15,346 bases of DNA from Methanomicrobiales archaeon (GCA_017883495.1 JADGNL010000209.1:1-15346), one strand, 5' to 3'; shown: positions 6,320 to 13,667, counted from the stretch's first letter. The notes: a model not told the origin generated them from the sequence alone. Numbers and translations are program-made.

Positions 6320-6784
6320 ATGGAGAAGGAGAACCAGTCAGTCGGCGAGCTTGTTCAGAAGCTCCTGCAGGGAACGACGTACGATATGCTCGACGCGGCC
6401 GAGGCGGTTGCCGCGCACGGCGAGGGCGCCGTCGGCGCGATAGCGGACCTGCTCGGATCGGCCGAGCGCGAGACGCGGTGGCGCGCCGCCGTGGCGCTCG
6501 AGCGGATCGGCGCACCGGCCGTCGACGCGCTCGTGGCCGCGGCGGGCCACGACAACTACCTGGTCCGCGTTCCGGCGATCTGGGCGCTCGAGCACATCGG
6601 CGACGCGCGGGCCGTGGACCCGCTCGTCGAGAACCTGAACGGAAAGAACGAGTGCTGCCGCTGGATGGCCGCGGCCGCGCTCTCGAAGATCGGCGGCGAG
6701 CACGGCAGGGCCGCCGTCGAGACCGCGTTCGCGGACGACCCGGCGGGTCGCGGCATCATCGAGGAACTGATCGAAGGCTCCTGA
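6320..6784 (+). CDS. Small HEAT-repeat protein (PBS-lyase type repeats)
   Basis: The 154-residue protein is built of short helical repeats with the pattern RWRAAVALERIGAPAVDALV (residues 53-72), then RVPAIWALEHIGDARAVDPL (83-102) and RWMAAAALSKIGGEHGRAAV (114-133). A degenerate unit precedes them at about 23-45. These are the E-Z or PBS-lyase HEAT repeats, which form a curved scaffold for protein contacts. Lyase activity should not be assumed. It lacks a signal peptide or membrane segment, so it is cytoplasmic. Two adjacent cysteines (112-113) stand in the third repeat. The start is set by GGAGGAG 7 nt before the ATG. The frame is open further upstream, but that part holds the promoter. Confidence 0.9.
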   Translation: MEKENQSVGELVQKLLQGTTYDMLDAAEAVAAHGEGAVGAIADLLGSAERETRWRAAVALERIGAPAVDALVAAAGHDNYLVRVPAIWALEHIGDARAVDPLVENLNGKNECCRWMAAAALSKIGGEHGRAAVETAFADDPAGRGIIEELIEGS

Positions 6785-6845
6785 GCATTCCGGCGTTCGC
6801 ACGTCGCCTCACAGCCGCCACGGGGTCGGTCATCGCCCCGGTCTC

Positions 6846-6850
6846 TTTTT
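6846..6850 (+). terminator. Short T run behind the HEAT-repeat gene
   Basis: Five T residues about 60 nt after the stop codon could end the HEAT transcript. It is weaker than the runs behind the Yip1 genes. Confidence 0.3.
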
Positions 6851-6944
6851 CGAACGCGATCCCGAACCCCCACCGATCGAGCAATCCATAGCGCCGACCA
6901 TCCCGCCTACGAATCGCCCTCGAACAGCCCCGACATCAGCAGAG

Positions 6945-6977
6945 GGGCGGTCGCCCGCAGGGGAGGGCATTCCCTCC
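6945..6977. repeat. Two adjacent perfect hairpins upstream of the TMEM175-like gene
   Basis: GGGCG-GT-CGCCC (6945-6956) is followed by GGAGGG-CATT-CCCTCC (6962-6977). No gene is visible in the 247 bases between the HEAT and TMEM175-like genes. These hairpins are the only structure I see there besides the short T run. Confidence 0.35.
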
Positions 6978-7031
6978 GCTCCCGGATCCCGATGACCACG
7001 ACAATGGGTAAATCCGGGACCATCCAATATC

Positions 7032-7676
7032 ATGACGATGCGGGACAGCGAACTCGAGGGCCCGGTCAACAAGACCAATATCGAGCGGATCACGAACGCA
7101 CTCTTCGCGTTCACCATGACCCTGCTGATCCGGAACCTCACCGTTCCGGCAGGGATGTGGGAGTCGGAGGAGGTCCTCTTCGCCTCTCTCGGGCAATTCC
7201 TTGTCGATTTGACGATCTACCTCTTCGTCTTCCTGGTGCTGGCCGTCACCTGGGTCCTGCTCTTCCGGGTCTACCGGAACATCGTCGCGGTCGACCTGGG
7301 TTTCGTCGCGCGGGTCTTCGTCGCGCTCCTCCTCGTCGTCTTCCTCCCCATAACGAGCCAGATCGACGCGGCCATCGACGCCCCCATCGCTGGTGTCTTC
7401 TCGCAGCTGAACCTGGGGCTGCTCGGCGTGACAACGTGGGCGCTCTTCCGGTACGCGGCGGCCCGGCCCGCGCTGCGCGACCCCCGCCTGACCGATCATC
7501 ACGTGACCCGAATGCTCCGGCGGGAGTACATCGTCCTGCCGGTCTCCTCGGCGGTCGCGCTCATCCTCTCGGCGGTAGGCGTGGACCTCGCCGGCGTCGT
7601 CTACCTCGTGGCGCCGGTCGCGCTCTGGTGGATGATCGAGCACGACGGCCTCGACCGGAACAGCCTCCCCGGATGA
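7032..7676 (+). CDS. TMEM175/DUF1211-like membrane protein (possible cation channel)
   Basis: The 214-residue protein has six predicted membrane segments (about 20-37, 58-78, 90-110, 118-140, 166-183 and 185-203), the size of one prokaryotic TMEM175 subunit. RITNALFAFTMTLLI (19-33) aligns with the family's first helix, and VFLPIT (103-108) matches the third-helix end. Bacterial TMEM175 proteins form tetrameric potassium channels. The hallmark RxxxFSD of the first helix is here RITNALF, so the motif is lost and conduction is uncertain. The ATG at 7032 is chosen, with 7038 as an alternative. A weak TATA-like GGGTAAATC near 7006-7014 suits a leaderless start. The downstream lipoprotein gene is convergent. 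Confidence 0.75.
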   Translation: MTMRDSELEGPVNKTNIERITNALFAFTMTLLIRNLTVPAGMWESEEVLFASLGQFLVDLTIYLFVFLVLAVTWVLLFRVYRNIVAVDLGFVARVFVALLLVVFLPITSQIDAAIDAPIAGVFSQLNLGLLGVTTWALFRYAAARPALRDPRLTDHHVTRMLRREYIVLPVSSAVALILSAVGVDLAGVVYLVAPVALWWMIEHDGLDRNSLPG

Positions 7677-7707
7677 GGTTATTCCACAGGAGCCCGGCGC
7701 TACGTTC

Positions 7708-8520
7708 CTATCCCAGCGTCCGCCGGAAGAACGAGATCATCTGGGAGTACGCGTCCAGCGCCGCATCGTCCCGGGCGAGGGTGCCGTTCTGGACCATGAA
7801 CCCGTGGGGCTTGCCCTGGTAGACCTTGAGCTCGAAGTACCGGTCGGCTCCGTCGAGCTGGCGCGTGTAGTTGTAGATGTTCGTGATGTTGCTGGCCTGG
7901 TCGCGCGAGCCGTGGATCATGAGCATGGGGCTCTCCAGCTCGGCGATGTGCGCCGCGGGCGTGGTGCAGTTCGCGGACCCGGCGTTGTACGGGAAGCCGT
8001 ACCAGGCCACGCCTGCCCCGAACTCGCGCATCTGCGGCAGGAGGAGCATGGTGTACCGTCCCCCGGCGCAGAAGCCGGTCAGGCCGAGCCGGCCGGCATC
8101 GACATCGCTCCGGTTCCGGAGAAACGCAACGGCCGACCGAATGATGCTTCCGACCTCGTCATCCCCGGGCTGCTGGCCGTAAGTCTGCCACTCGGGCGCG
8201 ATCACGACGAAGCCGTCGCCGGCGATCTCGTCGCACATGGTTTTGTATCCGGGCTCGAGCCCGTTGAAGGAATGGACGAGAACGAGGCCAGGGTGCAGGC
8301 CGCTCCCGGGCGGGGCCGCGACGTACGCCGGGTACGTTCGCCCCTCGGCAGTGATCGAGGTCATGTTCCCGGCGGAGGTGGTCGGACCGCTCGTCCCGGT
8401 CCCGACAGGACCGGTGGTCGGAACGGCGGTCGCGTTCGCCTGCGGCCCGGTTGTGCACCCCGTCGCCAGGACTGTGAGGACGAGCCCGGAGGCGAGCCAC
8501 AAAAGGAGCGTTCGATCCAT
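7708..8520 (-). CDS. Lipoprotein-anchored dienelactone hydrolase family enzyme
   Basis: The 270-residue protein carries an N-terminal signal with a lipobox-like LATGC (C22), then a short Thr/Gly/Pro linker (about 23-53) and an alpha/beta-hydrolase domain. The dienelactone hydrolase triad is visible: nucleophile C151 in GFCAGGRY, D207 in HGSRD, and H239 in GKPHGF. Members hydrolyse lactones, esters or related bonds. The substrate here cannot be told. Most relatives are cytosolic, while this one should sit on the outer face of the membrane. The frame extends upstream, but the ATG at 8520 begins the signal peptide and has AAGGAA before it, with a TATA box at 8557-8564. It is divergent from the cupredoxin gene. 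Confidence 0.9.
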   Translation of the reverse strand: MDRTLLLWLASGLVLTVLATGCTTGPQANATAVPTTGPVGTGTSGPTTSAGNMTSITAEGRTYPAYVAAPPGSGLHPGLVLVHSFNGLEPGYKTMCDEIAGDGFVVIAPEWQTYGQQPGDDEVGSIIRSAVAFLRNRSDVDAGRLGLTGFCAGGRYTMLLLPQMREFGAGVAWYGFPYNAGSANCTTPAAHIAELESPMLMIHGSRDQASNITNIYNYTRQLDGADRYFELKVYQGKPHGFMVQNGTLARDDAALDAYSQMISFFRRTLG

Positions 8521-8556
8521 GGTTCCTTCACGGGTGCGGATGATTGCGCGGTCGGC

Positions 8557-8564
8557 GATATACT
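8557..8564 (-). promoter_or_regulatory. TATA box of the dienelactone hydrolase lipoprotein gene
   Basis: The minus strand reads AGTATATC after GGAGAA. The predicted start is near 8536, giving a leader of about 16 nt that includes AAGGAA. Confidence 0.5.
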
Positions 8565-8688
8565 TTCTCCCGACCAGGCAGCGGCGGGACGGCGGCATTC
8601 AACGAATGGCGTGCGCTTTCCGGATCGCCCGCGGCCCTCTCTAGCGGGAACCGCCGTGGGAGTCGCCTTTGTCATATCAATTATTCGA

Positions 8689-8702
8689 TAAAAACGTTTT
8701 TA
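8689..8702. promoter_or_regulatory. 14-bp perfect palindrome overlapping the cupredoxin promoter
   Basis: TAAAAACGTTTTTA is a perfect palindrome. It overlaps the best TATA candidate (TTTTTAAAC, 8697-8705), which lies about 26 nt before the ATG at 8728. A protein bound here would cover the BRE/TATA region, so it may be a repressor operator. AT-rich promoter DNA alone can give such symmetry. Confidence 0.45.
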
Positions 8703-8727
8703 AACTATATGCCCTAAAAGGCCGCCC

Positions 8728-9624
8728 ATGAAATCGGATCGACTTCTGGTGGGACTGATCCTCTGCGGTCTTCTCATCGGATGCTGCGTCGCCGGGTGCA
8801 CCACCACCCCGCCCACGAATGCCACGCCCACGCCCCAGAGCACCACCGCCGCCGTTACAGGTACGGCAACCGCCGCTCCCGCCACCGGCACTCCGGCGGC
8901 GACGAGCACCGCTCAGACGGCCGGGACCACGCCGACAGTAACAGGAGCCGTCACGACCGTGACCACGACGGCTCCGGCCGGCGGAGCGACACCGACCGTC
9001 ACCGCAACGACGACCCCGACGCCCACCGGGACCGGGTACATCGAGCAGGATTCGGGGCAGATCCCGGACTTCATCTACGTCCCGCCGTCTGGCGCCGCGA
9101 CGCTCCCGGTCACCACGGTTCCACCGGTCACGACGGTGACGACGCTCGTGCCGACCGCGACGTTCACGACACGGGTTCCGACCACCGTGGCGCCCACGCC
9201 CGTCCCGACGACCATGGTCATGACCACGGTTCCGACAGTTACCACGATCCCGCCGACCACGGTGACCACGGCCCCGACCGTCACCACGGTTCCGCCGACT
9301 ACCGTGGCGACGACAGTCCCGACCATCCCGGGTGCGGTGACGATCCCCCTGACGGCCCAGAATCTGGCGTTCAGCACATCCACGATCACGGTGCCGGCCG
9401 GATCGGCCGTGACGATCACCTTCAACAACATGGACGCGGGCGTGCCGCACAACTTCGCGGTCTATACGGACAGTTCTGCGGCAACGAACATCTTCAGGGG
9501 CGCGCTCGTGACAGGCCCGGCGACCACGACCTACAGCTTCACCGCACCGAGCACGCCGGGGACGTACTTCTTCCGGTGCGACGTCCACCCGACGACAATG
9601 ACGGGGACGTTCGTCGTGCAGTGA
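8728..9624 (+). CDS. Lipoprotein with Thr/Pro stalk and C-terminal type-1 copper cupredoxin domain
   Basis: The 298-residue exported protein has a signal peptide ending in a textbook lipobox VAGC (C24). Two Thr/Pro/Val-rich, probably glycosylated stalks (about 25-102 and 126-200) are separated by a short non-repetitive insert (GTGYIEQDSGQIPDFIYVPP, 101-120). Residues about 203-298 form a plastocyanin-like domain with all four type-1 copper ligands: H241 (HNFAVY), C284, H287 and M291 (CDVHPTTMTG). The expected role is one-electron transfer or copper binding at the outer membrane face. The partner is unknown. It has its own promoter and probably a leaderless mRNA. The domain call is firm from the ligand pattern. 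Confidence 0.93.
   Translation: MKSDRLLVGLILCGLLIGCCVAGCTTTPPTNATPTPQSTTAAVTGTATAAPATGTPAATSTAQTAGTTPTVTGAVTTVTTTAPAGGATPTVTATTTPTPTGTGYIEQDSGQIPDFIYVPPSGAATLPVTTVPPVTTVTTLVPTATFTTRVPTTVAPTPVPTTMVMTTVPTVTTIPPTTVTTAPTVTTVPPTTVATTVPTIPGAVTIPLTAQNLAFSTSTITVPAGSAVTITFNNMDAGVPHNFAVYTDSSAATNIFRGALVTGPATTTYSFTAPSTPGTYFFRCDVHPTTMTGTFVVQ
9109..9327 (+). repeat. Degenerate Thr/Val/Pro-coding repeat tract
   Basis: Within the cupredoxin gene, units built on ACCACGGTTCC and ACCGTCACC recur and encode variants of VTTVPPTT. This is the second stalk. Such tracts expand and shrink by slippage, so its length may vary between strains. Confidence 0.6.
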
Positions 9625-9666
9625 GCCAGCCACCTCCATCCTCTTTTCCGAACCGGCCTCGAAAGA

Positions 9667-9674
9667 GATATACC
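9667..9674 (+). promoter_or_regulatory. TATA box of the fasciclin lipoprotein gene
   Basis: GATATACC after GAAAGA is centred about 28 nt before the ATG at 9699. It predicts a leaderless or very short-leader transcript separate from the cupredoxin gene. Confidence 0.5.
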
Positions 9675-9698
9675 GGCCCGCACCCCCTAGAGGGTCTC

Positions 9699-10466
9699 AT
9701 GGCGACCAGAAGGGTCTTAGTGGGAGTAATCGTGCTTCTCGCGCTGCTCTCACTAGGTGCGGGCTGCACGCTGCGGCCCAGCGTCGGCGGTCCCGTGACG
9801 ACGGGGACACCTCCGCCCGTAACGCCGGCGTCGACCGGAGCCGGCGGCGCAGAGGAGACCCCGTCTCCGGTCGCCACGACCGTGCAGACCACCATGACCG
9901 CGATCACGAGCGCGACCACCGCAGCTCCGACGGAGACGCAGACACCGACCTCAACGCCCACCGCGACCGCGACGCCGGCCCCGGACGAGACCGCGCCGAT
10001 CGCGGAGATGACGGTCCCGACCCTGGCGCCCCTCCCCGAATCGACCGGCACCGGCACGATCGCCGAGCTCGCGTCGGCCGACCCCGAGCTCTCGCGCTTC
10101 GTCCAGGCACTCCGGCAGGGGGGAATCTACGAGACCCTCAACGGCACGGGCACCTACACGGTCTTCGCGCCGAACAACGCGGCGTTCGACACGGTCCCGC
10201 CCGGCACGCTCACCCGCCTCCTCCTCGACCGCAACGCCCTGACGGCCGTCGCTGACTACCACGTGATCTACGGCCGCTGGCTCTCCGTCGACCTCGCGCG
10301 CGAGTCATCGATCGCGACCCGTTCGGGGGTGCCGCTCTCCGTGACTGTCCTCCCCGACGGCGGGCTGCAGGTCGACGGCGCCCGCGTGATCCGTGCCGAT
10401 ATCGTCGCGACGAATGGCGTACTCCACGTGATCGACCGCGTGATGATCCCGCCGGGTACGCCGTGA
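9699..10466 (+). CDS. Fasciclin-domain (FAS1) lipoprotein
   Basis: The 255-residue exported protein has a signal peptide with lipobox GAGC (C23). A Thr/Pro/Ala-rich stalk runs from about 30 to 115, followed by one FAS1 domain (about 118-253). The H1 motif is YTVFAPNNAAF (153-163), the central YHV lies at 187-189, and the H2 motif is NGVLHVIDRVMIP (239-251). The domain is complete when the TGA at 10464-10466 is reached. A role in surface adhesion or matrix contact is inferred from the family. The same frame continues past this stop for 77 sense codons that look like the end of a different surface protein (separate entry). A cytoplasmic FAS1 protein is at 3505-3948. Confidence 0.92.
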   Translation: MATRRVLVGVIVLLALLSLGAGCTLRPSVGGPVTTGTPPPVTPASTGAGGAEETPSPVATTVQTTMTAITSATTAAPTETQTPTSTPTATATPAPDETAPIAEMTVPTLAPLPESTGTGTIAELASADPELSRFVQALRQGGIYETLNGTGTYTVFAPNNAAFDTVPPGTLTRLLLDRNALTAVADYHVIYGRWLSVDLARESSIATRSGVPLSVTVLPDGGLQVDGARVIRADIVATNGVLHVIDRVMIPPGTP

Positions 10467-10700
10467 CGGTGGCGGAAGCTCGCCTTCACGGCGAAGGGCG
10501 CGAACGGCGCAAGCTCGAAGGTCGACCTCGTCTCTCGCGGCGTCTACAACCTCGACCGTGTCGACGTTCCCGTCACTACCCAGGGCGGCACCGTCACGAT
10601 CGGCAGCGGCGGAAAATCTCCGCTGCCGGCCGGGGTCGCGGTGGCCGCGTTCGCCGGCGCGGGGCTCGTCGCGGCCGGCCGGCGGAAGAGAGAGCGATAG
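10467..10700 (+). pseudogene. Orphan 3' end of a surface protein (beta-sandwich end plus C-terminal membrane anchor)
   Basis: Directly after the fasciclin stop, and in the same frame, 77 codons run open to a TAG at 10698-10700. They encode KLAFTAKGANGASSKVDLV, then VYNLDRVDVPVTTQGGTVTIG, which looks like the last strands of an Ig-like or cohesin-type domain. PLPAGVAVAAFAGAGLVAAG then forms a membrane helix followed by the basic tail RRKRER. This is the usual end of archaeal surface proteins. No ATG or TTG lies in frame, and the only GTG is inside the membrane helix, so it cannot be a gene by itself. It is either a remnant left by deletion of a larger gene or part of the fasciclin protein cut off by one TGA. 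No other gene is visible between 10467 and 10837. Confidence 0.65.
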
Positions 10701-10803
10701 ATCCCAACCACTCTTTTCTCGGCCTCGAAGACATCCCGGCGCGCCGCTGTCGCCGTGATGCTCCTCCGAGAGCGATCAGCAGCGCTATTCGATCAAGGAA
10801 TCG

Positions 10804-10835
10804 AAAAAGTGGCCCGGGACAGGCCTGGGAAAAAA
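10804..10835 (-). terminator. Oligo-T terminators behind fusA
   Basis: On the minus strand a run of six T residues (10830-10835) begins two bases behind the fusA TAA codon, and a second run of five (10804-10808) follows a GC-rich segment. Together they mark the end of the rps12-rps7-fusA transcript, with no tuf gene behind. Confidence 0.6.
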
Positions 10836-10837
10836 GA

Positions 10838-13030
10838 TTACGCGAGGTAGTCTTCCGGCCGCGGGAGCTGCTCCTTGAGCCCCTTCCGCTTCCGGATGGA
10901 CATCACGACGTCCTTGACCATGCCCGCGGGCACAATCTCGAACCCGGCGAACTCGGTGGACCACATCGCGCGGCCCTCGGTCGCCGACCGAATGTCGCCG
11001 GCGAACCCGAAGAGCTCGGCCACGGGGGCCTTGCCCACGACCGTGACCGTGTCGCCCTCGGAGGTGATGTCGAAGATCTGGCCGCGCCGGCCCTGGACCT
11101 GCGAGGTGGCCGCGCCCATCTGGTCCGTCGGGACCGTGATCGAGATCTTCTGCATCGGCTCGAGAAGCGAGTCGCCCGCGATCAGCAGGCCGGCCTTGAT
11201 CGCCGAGCGCGACGCCGGAATGACCTGCGCCGGACCGCGGTGGATCGCGTCCTCGTGGAGCTTGACGTCGACCAGCGTGATCTTCATGTTCTGGACCTTC
11301 TCGTCGGCGAGAGGGCCGCCGGCGAGCGCCTCGTGTATGCCCTCGAGAACGAGCTCCATCGTCTCGTTCAGGTACTGGACGCCCTTGGTCATGTCGATGA
11401 ACATGTTCGTCCCGTAGATGTCCTTGACCGACTTGGCTTCGTCCTTCTCCATCCCCGCGGCCATCAGGATGTCACGCCGCTCGAGCATGGGCATGTTCAT
11501 CGAGACCTCGTTGTTCTTGATCATCTCGACGATGTTGAGGGGCATGGGCTCGAGGTCCACGTAGAAACGGTTGTGCCGGTTCGGCGACTTGCCCTCGACG
11601 CTCTCCGCCTTCCCCGTCGGCGTCTCGCGGTAGACCACGATCGGCGGCGAGGTGACGATCTCCACGCCCTTGTCGCGCTTGATCCGGCCCGTGATGATCT
11701 CGAGGTGGAGCTCGCCCATCCCGGCGATCAGGTGCTCGCCGGTCTCCTCGTTGATCGTGACGTTCAGGGTCGGGTCCTCCTTGGCCACCTGCCGCAGCAC
11801 CTCGACGAGCTTGGGCAGGTCCTTCATGTTCTTGGCCTCGACCGCGACGGTCATGACCGGTTCGGAGTAGTGCTTGAGCGACTCGAACGGGGTGATGTCG
11901 CGGAGGCTCGTGACCGTCGAGCCGACGATCGCGTCCTTCAGGCCCGTCACCGCGGCGATGTTGCCGGCGGGCAGGGACTCGACCTCGATCCGGGTCGGGC
12001 CCATGAAGATCCCGGCCTGCTGGATCCGGTTCGCCTTATGGGCCGCACCCATGATGTAGACCTCGAGGCCGCGCCGGATCGTGCCCGAGAAGAGCCGGCC
12101 CGTCGCCACCTCGCCCGCGTGGGGGTCGAACGAGATGTCCGTGACCATCATCGAGATCGGCCCGTTCGGGTCGCAGGAGTACATGGCCTTCCCCTCGACC
12201 GTCTCCTTGTCGCCGTGCCAGATCACGGGGATCCGCCGCTTCTGCGCGTCGAGCGGGTCCGGAAGGTGGCGCACCACCATGTCGAGCAGGACCGCGTGGA
12301 GCGGCGACCGGTCCGCGAGCTCCTTCATCTCGCCTTTGCGGCACCGATCGTAGACCTCCTTGAACGAGACGCCCGAGGTCTTCATGAACGGAGCCGAGAC
12401 GGCCCAGTTGTACAGGGCCGAGCCGAACGCGACCGTGCCCTTGGCCGCGTCGAGCTTCCAGCCGTTGTTGTAGGCCTCCTCGTTCATGCCCTTGATCAAC
12501 TTATTGACCTTGTCGATCACCCGGCCGAGGCGGATCTGCATCTCCTGCTCGTCCACCTTCAGCTCGTTGATCAGCCGGTCGACCTTGTTGATGAAGAGGA
12601 CCGGCACGACCTGCTCCTTCAGGGCCTGCCGGAGCACGGTCTCGGTCTGGGGCATGGTCCCCTCGACCGCGTCCACGACCACGACCGCGCCGTCGACCGC
12701 GCGCATCGCGCGCGTGACGTCGCCGCCGAAGTCGACGTGGCCGGGCGTATCGATCATGTTGATCAGATACTCCTTGCCGCCGTACTCGTGAACCATCGAG
12801 ACGTTCGAGGCGTCGATCGTGATCCCGCGGGCCTGCTCCTCCGCGTCGGAGTCCATGAAGAGCTGCGTGCCCGAGAGCTCCTTGGAGATCATGCCCGCGC
12901 CGGCGAGCAGGTTGTCCGAGAGCGTGGTCTTGCCGTGGTCGATATGCGCAACGATACCGATGTTACGGATCTGCTCCGGCTTGTCCATGAGCTCCGTGAC
13001 TCGGTCCACCATCTTCTTGCCGCGTGCCAT
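10838..13030 (-). CDS. fusA: Translation elongation factor 2 (aEF-2)
   Basis: The 730-residue GTPase moves tRNA and mRNA through the ribosome after peptide transfer. The G motifs are all present: AHIDHGKT (28-35), RGITI for G2, DTPGH for G3, NKVD for G4 and SAL for G5. Domain IV contains DAIHRGPAQ with H597, the histidine that archaea convert to diphthamide and the ADP-ribosylation target of diphtheria toxin in eukaryotes. The length is the family norm and the start MARGKK is typical of Methanomicrobiales. It follows rps7 with a gap of 29 nt. No Shine-Dalgarno precedes the ATG. Instead the gap holds a pyrimidine tract that resembles the end of 16S rRNA (see findings). Confidence 0.98.
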   Translation of the reverse strand: MARGKKMVDRVTELMDKPEQIRNIGIVAHIDHGKTTLSDNLLAGAGMISKELSGTQLFMDSDAEEQARGITIDASNVSMVHEYGGKEYLINMIDTPGHVDFGGDVTRAMRAVDGAVVVVDAVEGTMPQTETVLRQALKEQVVPVLFINKVDRLINELKVDEQEMQIRLGRVIDKVNKLIKGMNEEAYNNGWKLDAAKGTVAFGSALYNWAVSAPFMKTSGVSFKEVYDRCRKGEMKELADRSPLHAVLLDMVVRHLPDPLDAQKRRIPVIWHGDKETVEGKAMYSCDPNGPISMMVTDISFDPHAGEVATGRLFSGTIRRGLEVYIMGAAHKANRIQQAGIFMGPTRIEVESLPAGNIAAVTGLKDAIVGSTVTSLRDITPFESLKHYSEPVMTVAVEAKNMKDLPKLVEVLRQVAKEDPTLNVTINEETGEHLIAGMGELHLEIITGRIKRDKGVEIVTSPPIVVYRETPTGKAESVEGKSPNRHNRFYVDLEPMPLNIVEMIKNNEVSMNMPMLERRDILMAAGMEKDEAKSVKDIYGTNMFIDMTKGVQYLNETMELVLEGIHEALAGGPLADEKVQNMKITLVDVKLHEDAIHRGPAQVIPASRSAIKAGLLIAGDSLLEPMQKISITVPTDQMGAATSQVQGRRGQIFDITSEGDTVTVVGKAPVAELFGFAGDIRSATEGRAMWSTEFAGFEIVPAGMVKDVVMSIRKRKGLKEQLPRPEDYLA

Positions 13031-13059
13031 AATGTTTCAGAAAAAGGAGGGGATTGTAT

Positions 13060-13665
13060 CTAGCGGGCGGACTTCGCAATCCGCTCGCGCTCTTCTTTCT
13101 TTGCGACCGAGTAGGCCTTGATGTCGCCCTTCGAGGCCGCGATCAGCTCGTCCGCGAGGGCCGTGGCCACCGACTTCTTGCCGCGGGAGTTCTTCTGAAC
13201 ACCCTCGGTGATGAACTTGAGCGCGGAGTCGACGCGGCGCTGGGGTGCCGTGTCGACCGACTTCGGGACGTTGATCCCGCCGTACTTCAGCCGGACCGTC
13301 TCCTCGCGCGGACCCGCGTTCGTGACGGCCTCGACCAGCACCTGGACCGGGTTCCGCTTGGTCCGCTTCGCGACGATCGCGAACGCGTCCTTCACGATAC
13401 TGATCGCGAGGTGCTTCTTGCCCGTGTTCTGCTCCGACTGCATCAGCCGGTTGATCAGCCGCTCGACGATCAGCATGTGGCTCTTCCCGAACTCGCCGCC
13501 GTTGAGCTTGCCGCACGAGTGCGGAACGATCATCGAGTGCAGGTTCACGTACCGCTGCATGGCGGGATCCGCAATCTCGACCTCTCCGACGTCGTAGAGG
13601 TTGAAGAGGAGCTGCGGGGTGCCGGGCTTGGTCTGCTCGGGGGTCTCTGCTTCGACAGTCTCCAT
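13060..13665 (-). CDS. rps7: 30S ribosomal protein S7 (uS7)
   Basis: The 201-residue protein starts the assembly of the 30S head by binding 16S rRNA and lies at the decoding and exit region. The archaeal form is recognised by the N-terminal extension (QLLFNLYDVGEVEI, 18-31), the core KRTKRNPVQVLVEAV (100-114), the region from GPREETVRLKYGG (118-130) to APQRRVDSALKFI (140-152), and the C-terminal AYSVAKKEERERIAKSAR. The frame extends upstream, but the ATG at 13665 lies 2 nt after the rps12 stop and GAGG in the rps12 end provides the ribosome-binding site. This is the standard str-operon order with fusA next. Confidence 0.97.
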   Translation of the reverse strand: METVEAETPEQTKPGTPQLLFNLYDVGEVEIADPAMQRYVNLHSMIVPHSCGKLNGGEFGKSHMLIVERLINRLMQSEQNTGKKHLAISIVKDAFAIVAKRTKRNPVQVLVEAVTNAGPREETVRLKYGGINVPKSVDTAPQRRVDSALKFITEGVQKNSRGKKSVATALADELIAASKGDIKAYSVAKKEERERIAKSAR

Positions 13666-13667
13666 GA

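Noticed and set aside
8728..9624. The repeated ACCACGGTTCC units as a CRISPR or regulatory array
   Set aside because: They are in-frame, degenerate and encode the Thr/Pro/Val stalk of the cupredoxin lipoprotein.
10464..10466. The fasciclin TGA as a selenocysteine codon
   Set aside because: The FAS1 domain is complete before it, no SECIS-like element was recognised, and selenocysteine use is known in other methanogen orders rather than in Methanomicrobiales.
10463..13063. An 866-codon plus-strand open frame across fusA
   Set aside because: It is antisense to fusA, has a His/Asp/Arg/Leu-rich composition typical of shadow frames, and shows no recognisable domain.
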